From positions 1,401,656 to 1,465,655 of the forward strand of contig WJXW01000016.1 in NCBI GenBank assembly GCA_015832175.1: DNA of 64,000 nucleotides. Direction: 5' to 3'. Within the stretch, counting starts at the first letter, position 1, and each line of letters begins with the position of its first letter. Under the pieces are notes generated by a model. It worked only from the letters and a program-made list of their open reading frames with translations, was not told the DNA's origin and made no database searches. The position numbers were made by a program, and so were the translations under genes. Below, piece by piece: positions 57,902 to 64,000 of the stretch. This DNA is from Paraphaeosphaeria minitans (taxonomy: Eukaryota; Ascomycota; Dothideomycetes; Pleosporales; Didymosphaeriaceae).

Positions 57902-60900
57902 ATGGAGTTCTGCTGGGACGCTCGAGCTTCCGCGTCAAGCCCAGCTAACAGAGTACTAACATCACCACATCAACAGAACTCTCAGCAGCAACAGCAACTA
58001 GCAGGAGAAAACTTAGCGCAAGCTAATATACAAAAGTATATTCATTTTGTTAAGGAGTACGGCGTGCTTTGCTGCAGCGAGCACAAAGCCGGCATAGAAA
58101 ATCTCGATGTACATCTCCGTCAAAAGCATAGTGTACCAGTTAACGAACGGAGGAAATTCATTGAAAGCTGCGCTCTTTTGAGAAGACAAGGGCTGGGCAG
58201 CGTTACGCTACCAGACGCTGGCGGACCGCCAATCCAGGTCCTAGGAGCGCCGTTGGACGGCTTCCAATGCAAGCAGCCAGCATGCAGCTATCTTACGCGA
58301 AACAAGGGCCAGATACGACTACACTGCAACAGTCATGGGTTAGCGTTCAAGACGGGATCAGATGCGCTCTACCAGAAGGTAAAGATGCAGTCTTTCTTCC
58401 CCGCTTCAGGACGGCAGCGGTACTTTGTAGTTTGCGTCCCCGATGTAGCGGACAGCGGAGCAGACGCTAGGGCGCATAAAGAAGAGGTGGAAGACATTCT
58501 GGCAGAGTACGCGCGAACGCAGGAGGAGAGGAAGCGGCAAGAGCAGGTGATGGATGCAGAAGTCGCAAAGACAGACAAGACAGGCTGGTGGAAGTTTACA
58601 GAGTGGCCAGAGCACTTTGCGAACCGCAACTGCGTGCACCTTGCCCACGCGATCCGGCTGCCGCGCCGGGACGAGCCCAAGCTGCAGAAGGCCGCGCGGG
58701 CTGTGGAGCAGCTGGTGGAGCAGAGCGTCCGAGGGCTGTCCTCGCTACCACGTGAGACCCGACGATGGGTGAAGAGTGCGCAGGCCAACGAGATCCACCA
58801 GCAGCCGATAGCCCGACTGCAGAACCCAGAGAGCCAGGCGCGCTATGCTGGGTACATTGTGATGTTCGTGTGCTATGTCCTACGTATCGTCGCCGCCGAA
58901 GAAGCGGACAAGGAGAGCGAGGACACGGAGAGTAGCGAGGGCAGCAGCACCGACGACAGCAGCGACGGCGACGGCAGCAGCAGCGACTGCAGTGATGAGA
59001 GCCCGCCCGAGGCCCACACAGGTCGCCGAGTCAAAGTTGATCCCATGAAGGACGCGCGGGAGATGTTCCCATGGAAAGAGGACCAAAAGCTGCTGGCCAC
59101 CATGCTCTGGGAGGCCCTGGACAGCAACGACGAAGCCGGCCACATCGTCCTAGTGCGCCGGATGCTTAGTACGTTCATCATGACGACCTACATCCGCAGT
59201 CCGTTTGAGAGCGGGCTCGTTCACTTTGCTGCTGTGCTTGGGTTCGATTCAGAGACACGTCGACTGCGCACCGCGAAGAACTATTCGTATCTAGTGGCTG
59301 GGATGGTGTACTGCGTTCGGGTGATCAGTGTCGAACACCTACTTCCGCCCGCGCAACGGGAACAGCAGGGCTTGGTGGAACGTGACCACTATCTTGACCT
59401 GAGAAAGCGCTTCCTAGCGGACGGGTCCTTCAGCCCGACGAGCCAGCTGCTTAGTCTGCTGGCCTATGGCAAGTTCATCGGCATGAATACCGGCAACGCG
59501 GGCAACGCCTTCTGGTCAGAGGATAAGAAGATCTTCTACCTCAACGGTAGACCCATCGTTATACACCATTTCCAGCTGATGGCCCAAGAACTGTTGACCG
59601 AGCTGGAGGACCTGCTCTGGGGTGAGCTGCTCTGGGTCCGCAGTCCCGGTCAGCGTTTCCCGATCCGGCTCGACCTGATTCAGGACGATGTCGCGTGCAC
59701 ACGACGCGGCATGTCCTTTGTCACGCACGGGAACAACGGCCTGGAGAATGGCTTGCGATGGATGCTCGAACGGATGATGCAGGACGAGCAGGGTCGGAAG
59801 CTCCGCTCCGGAGATGGGACTTGGAACGTTGCACGCGTGAAGCTGTACCTGCGCAGTGTCAAGCGCTTCAAGGAGCTGGAGCTTGCCAATCTCCACATTG
59901 ACGAGGGAATGCCAGGTCGGGGCACCGAGATCACGTCGATGCGGTTCCGCAACGGAGCACTGCAGGACCGCAACCTCTTCGTGATGGACGGACAGATCAT
60001 GACGGTGGTCCGTTACTACAAGTCGCAGTCGCAGTTCGACAAGCCCAAGGTCATCCCAAGGTTCCTGCCCTCGCGGCTCTCGCAGGTGCTCGTTGTGTAC
60101 CTGGCGTACGTGCAGCCGTTCGAAGAGTACCTGACCGTGGAGGTGCTGGGCGGCAGCTTCACCGACTACCTGTGGGCCAACGAGCAGGGTCCGTGGCACA
60201 CGGATCACCTGACGCGGGTGCTGAAGCGCGAGACGGGCAAGCACCTGGGGGTGGCGCTGAACACGCTCGACTACCGACACACGGCGGTGGGGATTGGGCG
60301 GGAGGTGGTTGGGGATGTGTTTGGGCGGGGTTACCAAGACGAGGTGGGTGAGATTGAAGAGCCCGAGGTCGACGAGGACGGTGAGAGCCCGTTGGAGCTG
60401 CAGAGCGCGCGGACGACCAAGATCGGCCTGGCCAACTACAGCGTGCCCATCGATATTGTGAAGCATCTCAGCATGCGTTCGATCGAGACCTTCCGGCCGC
60501 TCAGTCGGCGCTGGCACGAGTTTCTAGGTGTGGATGGGCACGAGGTACGACCCAGTGCAGCCAGGAAGCGGCGATGGGAAGAAGAAGGAGACGGTCAAGA
60601 CAAAGGGAGAGATGATCTCGCCGTGGTCGTGCCGCAGAAGAAAACCAAACCAGGGGGTGTCACTGCGAGTGCGATGTCTAGAGCGATGCAGCAGGCACTT
60701 GGCCAGGCTACTGCATCGTTCAAGTCGGACGAGCAGGAACAGGCCATGTTCGCTATGGTGAACGGTCAGACACCGCTGGTGGTCGTGCTCCCCACAGGTG
60801 GAGGCAAGAGTCTGCTGTTCATGGTGCCGGCCTGCCTCGACCATGCTGGCGTGACCGTGGTTGTGGTGCCGTTCCGCGCGCTGATCGAGGACCTGGCAAC

Positions 60901-62323
60901 GCGTATCCGCGCGCGCGGTATCGACTGCGTGGAATGGGTTAACCACGAGACGAACCCGGCCTCCGTCATGCTGGTTGGTGCTGATGTCGCCGGCGGCGCG
61001 GGGTTCCTGAAGTATGCCAGCTCGCTGAAGGATAAGAAGCAGCTGCAGCGGGTGGTGATTGACGAGTGCCATCTCATCATCACCTCCAGCCATTGGCGGC
61101 CGAAGCTGGCGAAGCTGCGGAATCTGCGCGTGCTTGCATGCCCGATCGTACTGCTGACGGCGACGCTACCGCCCGTGCTGGAGGGGGTGTTGGGTAGAAG
61201 CATGTTGATTCAAGCTGCCACCTACATCCGGGCCAGCACGGTGCGGCCCAACATCCGGTATTACGTGTCGTGGTGTGGGCGAGGTAAGGCCATGGAGGCA
61301 GCACTGGCCATGTGTCGACGGCGGCAGGAACAGCTGCGGGGTGGCCAGAAAGGCGTCATCTACTGCCACAGCAGGACTGCATGCGAAATGCTGGCAGGGG
61401 CGCTGGGCTGCAAGCACTACCACGCTGGCGAGTTGGATCGAACCGAGATCCTCGCCAGCTGGCTGGACGAAGGCGGGCTCATCGTGGCAACATCAGCGCT
61501 CGGTACTGGGGTTAACTTTCCCAGCATCGTGTTCGTCTTGCACGTAGGCATGCCATGGAGCATGATCGACTACTGCCAGGAGAGTGGGCGTGCGGGGCGT
61601 AGCGGCGAGGTGGCGGACTCGGTCATCATCGTCGAGCCAGGTGAGGTGGAGAGGCGAATCCGGGAGGGTGGAGCGTCGGTGGACGTGTGCGCGATGGGCA
61701 TGTTCATCGAGAGCGAAGGCTGCCGGCGCGGGAAGATGAGCGAGTACATGGATGGGCAGCGGGTAGTGTGCAGTGACATGGACTCGGCTGGGTGCGATCG
61801 ATGCGGTGAGGGCCGGATCGAGTGGCAGCAGGCCCAGTCGCTCGCGGCGAGTGAGTGGCAAGAGGTGGAGGCAAGCATGGACGAGCTGCGGGCCGGGTGT
61901 GCGATATGCTGGGTGCTGGGGCGGGCAGGCTGGCAAGAGCACAGAACGATGCTGTGCACGGCGCAGCCCATGATGATGGGGAGGGACATGGACGAGTTCC
62001 GGCGAGGGGTGCGCGACGCTGGGAACTGCCACAGCTGTCGAAGGTGCTGGGTGAGCCAGAAGTGGTGCGCGACAGGGCAGGACGTCGCGAACTCGTGCCA
62101 GTGGCCGAACATTGTGATTCCTGTGGCCAGGGCAGCAACGGGGATTGCGGATGGGCTTGAGATCATTCGGCAGTGCGGGTTCCAGGGCGAGTGCGAGGTT
62201 TCGTGCCAGGCGTACCAGGTATGGCTTGGACAGCGCCATTGTGAACGTATCTGGGGCGAATTTCTTAGTAATGCAATGGTAGTAGCTATAAGAGTTATTA
62301 TAAAACTTAAAGAGAAGAATTAG
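57902..62323 (+). CDS. telomere-linked RecQ-family helicase, copy 2
   Basis: An intact 1473-codon frame identical to the copy at 52915 except residue 546, Tyr (TAC) here against Cys (TGC) there. Zinc fingers, recombinase-like middle region, helicase motifs and zinc cluster are all retained, so both copies should be functional or non-functional alike. It is the last gene before the telomere, ending about 1.6 kb from the first TTAGGG, and is transcribed toward the chromosome end. The 5' flank is complete, including the TTAGGG-like motif, so it has its own promoter. GC-rich codon use contrasts with the AT-rich surroundings. The near-identity means duplication or gene conversion happened recently and without RIP. 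Confidence 0.92.
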   Translation: MEFCWDARASASSPANRVLTSPHQQNSQQQQQLAGENLAQANIQKYIHFVKEYGVLCCSEHKAGIENLDVHLRQKHSVPVNERRKFIESCALLRRQGLGSVTLPDAGGPPIQVLGAPLDGFQCKQPACSYLTRNKGQIRLHCNSHGLAFKTGSDALYQKVKMQSFFPASGRQRYFVVCVPDVADSGADARAHKEEVEDILAEYARTQEERKRQEQVMDAEVAKTDKTGWWKFTEWPEHFANRNCVHLAHAIRLPRRDEPKLQKAARAVEQLVEQSVRGLSSLPRETRRWVKSAQANEIHQQPIARLQNPESQARYAGYIVMFVCYVLRIVAAEEADKESEDTESSEGSSTDDSSDGDGSSSDCSDESPPEAHTGRRVKVDPMKDAREMFPWKEDQKLLATMLWEALDSNDEAGHIVLVRRMLSTFIMTTYIRSPFESGLVHFAAVLGFDSETRRLRTAKNYSYLVAGMVYCVRVISVEHLLPPAQREQQGLVERDHYLDLRKRFLADGSFSPTSQLLSLLAYGKFIGMNTGNAGNAFWSEDKKIFYLNGRPIVIHHFQLMAQELLTELEDLLWGELLWVRSPGQRFPIRLDLIQDDVACTRRGMSFVTHGNNGLENGLRWMLERMMQDEQGRKLRSGDGTWNVARVKLYLRSVKRFKELELANLHIDEGMPGRGTEITSMRFRNGALQDRNLFVMDGQIMTVVRYYKSQSQFDKPKVIPRFLPSRLSQVLVVYLAYVQPFEEYLTVEVLGGSFTDYLWANEQGPWHTDHLTRVLKRETGKHLGVALNTLDYRHTAVGIGREVVGDVFGRGYQDEVGEIEEPEVDEDGESPLELQSARTTKIGLANYSVPIDIVKHLSMRSIETFRPLSRRWHEFLGVDGHEVRPSAARKRRWEEEGDGQDKGRDDLAVVVPQKKTKPGGVTASAMSRAMQQALGQATASFKSDEQEQAMFAMVNGQTPLVVVLPTGGGKSLLFMVPACLDHAGVTVVVVPFRALIEDLATRIRARGIDCVEWVNHETNPASVMLVGADVAGGAGFLKYASSLKDKKQLQRVVIDECHLIITSSHWRPKLAKLRNLRVLACPIVLLTATLPPVLEGVLGRSMLIQAATYIRASTVRPNIRYYVSWCGRGKAMEAALAMCRRRQEQLRGGQKGVIYCHSRTACEMLAGALGCKHYHAGELDRTEILASWLDEGGLIVATSALGTGVNFPSIVFVLHVGMPWSMIDYCQESGRAGRSGEVADSVIIVEPGEVERRIREGGASVDVCAMGMFIESEGCRRGKMSEYMDGQRVVCSDMDSAGCDRCGEGRIEWQQAQSLAASEWQEVEASMDELRAGCAICWVLGRAGWQEHRTMLCTAQPMMMGRDMDEFRRGVRDAGNCHSCRRCWVSQKWCATGQDVANSCQWPNIVIPVARAATGIADGLEIIRQCGFQGECEVSCQAYQVWLGQRHCERIWGEFLSNAMVVAIRVIIKLKEKN

Positions 62324-62631
62324 GCCTAGAATATAGTACTTTACTTCTATTTTTTAAAAAATCTCACTTTGTACATATTATAGTAGAGTTAGCCTATCTA
62401 TTATAGATTTTATTTTACTTTACTATATATTAGTATAATAGGATGTAAGTTTTAGAAATTATAGAAAAAATAGAAACTAGAGTCTTCTAGAAGAGTTTAG
62501 GAATTGTATAAAATAAGTAAATTTCTAAAAACCTAAGTACTAGTATTGATACTATCTTATAACTTATTAGAATTTAATAAAATTATAATTAAACTATATT
62601 TCTACTTTTTTATAAACTTTACCACTAGTTA

Positions 62632-63829
62632 TTAAATAGTAGTATACTTTTTTATATACTTATAATAATTTTTACTTATTTAGTAATCATAAGTTTTACT
62701 TTAAATAGTTTATACTAATAGTATTATATAACTACTAGAGTGAAACTAAATTTAATTTTATATTAATAATTTATATTTCTATTAAAAAGAGAATATAAAA
62801 GAAATTATTAAAGTAGTAGTATTTATAAGTAGAAGTAGGACTTATAAATAATAAAACTAAATTACTAAACTATGTAGTAGATAATAAATAATTTCTAGTT
62901 ATTATAAAATTAAGAAAAAAAAACTAAAGGGTTATTTTTTATTAAAGGGAAAATATATATTTCTAAAGTTATAGAAAATATAAAGTAATATAACTTTTTA
63001 AAAAGTAATATAAGGTAAAGTTATTAACTATTCTATACAGGTATATAAGGTCGTGTTAAGTTATATAAAAGGATATAAATTATTATAAAGGGACATAAAG
63101 CTATATAAAGTAATATGTAGTAAAGTTATTAAATATTTTATAAAGTTATATAAGGTTGTATTAAGTTATATAAAGGGATATAAATTATTATAAAGTAATA
63201 TAAAGGTATATAAAGTAATATAAAGTAAAGTTATATAAGGTTGTATTAAGTTATATAAAGTGATATAAATTACTATAAAGCTATATAAAGTGATATATGG
63301 TAAAGTTATTAGATATTTAATAAAGTTATATAAAGTGATATAAATTGTAATAAAGTAATATAAAGCTATATAATACTATATAACTTTCTATAAAATAGTA
63401 TAAGGTACAGTTATTAAATATTTTATAAAGGTTTATAAAGTAGTGTTAAGTTGTATAAAGTGATATAAAGTAACATAACTTTCTATAAAGGGATGTAAGG
63501 TGAAGTTATTAAATGTTATATAAAGTGGTATAAAGCTATATAAAGTAAAATAAAGTTATGTAGAGTAATATAGGATGGACTTATTAAATGTTGTTTAAAG
63601 TTATTAGTTATACTATAAAACAAACTTAGTAAGGAGAGAAGAATAAGCTTCTTATTATAAAACTTTATATAGTAGAGAAAAGTTAGGACTTTTTTAGAAA
63701 AGAGATATAATATTATAACTAGATAAGGAGTATACTAATATAAGTTAAAGGGAGTTAAAGTAGGGAAAAATCTTGAGGTAGAATAGGAAACCCGTTTATA
63801 AGTGTATAGGAGAGGTAGGATAGGAAACC
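62632..63829. repeat. subtelomeric AT-rich module, copy 3 (telomere-proximal)
   Basis: Collinear with 51425-52644, with scattered substitutions and small indels (for example a shorter segment near 62700). It carries the same TATAAAG arrays and closing segment. It continues into G-rich unique sequence and the telomere, unlike the internal copy. Confidence 0.88.
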
Positions 63830-63894
63830 CGTTCGTGAGTGCAAGGGAGAGGTGGGGTGGGTGGGCCCGTCGGGATGGGAAGAACCGCTGGTGC
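63830..63894. other. G-rich telomere-proximal junction
   Basis: About 65 bp, G-rich on the + strand (AGGTGGGGTGGGTGGGCCCG), with no RIP signature, between module copy 3 and the telomere. It contains several G-runs able in principle to form a G-quadruplex. Confidence 0.6.
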
Positions 63895-64000
63895 GTAGGG
63901 TTAGGGTTAGGGTTAGGGTTAGGGTTAGGGTTAGGGTTAGGGTTAGGGTTAGGGTTAGGGTTAGGGTTAGGGTTAGGGTTAGGGTTAGGGTTAGGGTTTA
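63895..64000 (+). repeat. telomere, (TTAGGG)n
   Basis: One GTAGGG followed by sixteen TTAGGG repeats (63901-63996) and a terminal TTTA. The G-rich strand runs 5' to 3' toward the window end, as expected for the right end of a chromosome. Confidence 0.98.

Larger units (their letters stand above)
57635..62621 (+). repeat. helicase unit, tandem copy 2 (4987 bp)
   Basis: A direct repeat of 52648-57634. Between the two genes I see one difference, G at 54551 against A at 59538, and one in the flank, C at 52652 against T at 57639. Right of it the sequence changes at 62624 into subtelomeric module copy 3. Confidence 0.93.

Noticed and set aside
52915..62323. Tandem helicase copies as an assembly artefact
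   Set aside because: Not fully excluded, but a fixed difference at 54551/59538, another at 52652/57639 and clean, different outer junctions argue for two real copies.
1..64000. tRNA, rRNA or other RNA genes
   Set aside because: None recognised by eye on either strand; the PBS-like segment at 9505 is only 16 bases and is not a tRNA gene.

Overview
This is the right-hand end of a filamentous ascomycete (Pezizomycotina-type) chromosome. It finishes in about 16 TTAGGG repeats on the + strand. Almost everything before the last 11 kb is an old repeat graveyard with a strong repeat-induced point mutation (RIP) signature: CpA and TpG look scarce, TpA (TAG, TAA, CTA, TTA) is everywhere, CpG largely survives, and ruined reading frames are broken by TAA/TAG (former CAA/CAG/TGG codons) with no TGA in the stretches I read. 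I cannot name the species from sequence alone.

Layout. Positions 1-33291 are nested LTR retrotransposons: a Ty3/gypsy element (gypsy 3, + strand, oldest visible), a second gypsy (gypsy 1, - strand, 5-bp flank TTAAG) inserted in it, and two Ty1/copia elements inserted in gypsy 1 (copia A, cut by the window start; copia B, complete at 9313-16627, TSD GTTAT). A gag-only non-autonomous LTR element (20773-23811, TSD TAGTG) also sits in gypsy 3. A complete second gypsy (gypsy 2, 25603-32186, TSD CTAAC) lies in another unassigned relic, followed by a reversed copia 3' fragment (32631-33291). Positions 33292-37734 hold no recognisable gene, but do hold a degenerate array built on GCGAATTAACGC-like motifs. 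Positions 37735-48810 hold three RIP-killed genes: an unidentified protein (+), an SNF2-type ATPase (-) and, divergently, a zinc-knuckle plus superfamily-1 (UPF1-like) helicase (+).

From about 49 kb the DNA becomes very AT-rich and carries a subtelomeric module of TATAAAG-rich short repeats three times: about 50290-51420, 51425-52644 and 62632-63829. Between modules two and three lies a perfect-looking tandem duplication of a 4987-bp unit, each copy carrying one intact 1473-codon gene for a telomere-linked RecQ-family helicase. These are the only intact large genes in the window.

The helicase protein is a multidomain fusion: zinc fingers, a central region that I read as a tyrosine-recombinase-like fold (Arg673, Lys707, Arg792, Tyr846), then a RecQ helicase core with a RecQ-type zinc cluster. 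Its 5' flank carries a 6-7-6 inverted-arm site beside a TTAGGG-like motif. Together with the flanking modules and the telomere, this looks like a Y'-like, self-amplifying chromosome-end element. The recombinase reading and the function of the site are inference.
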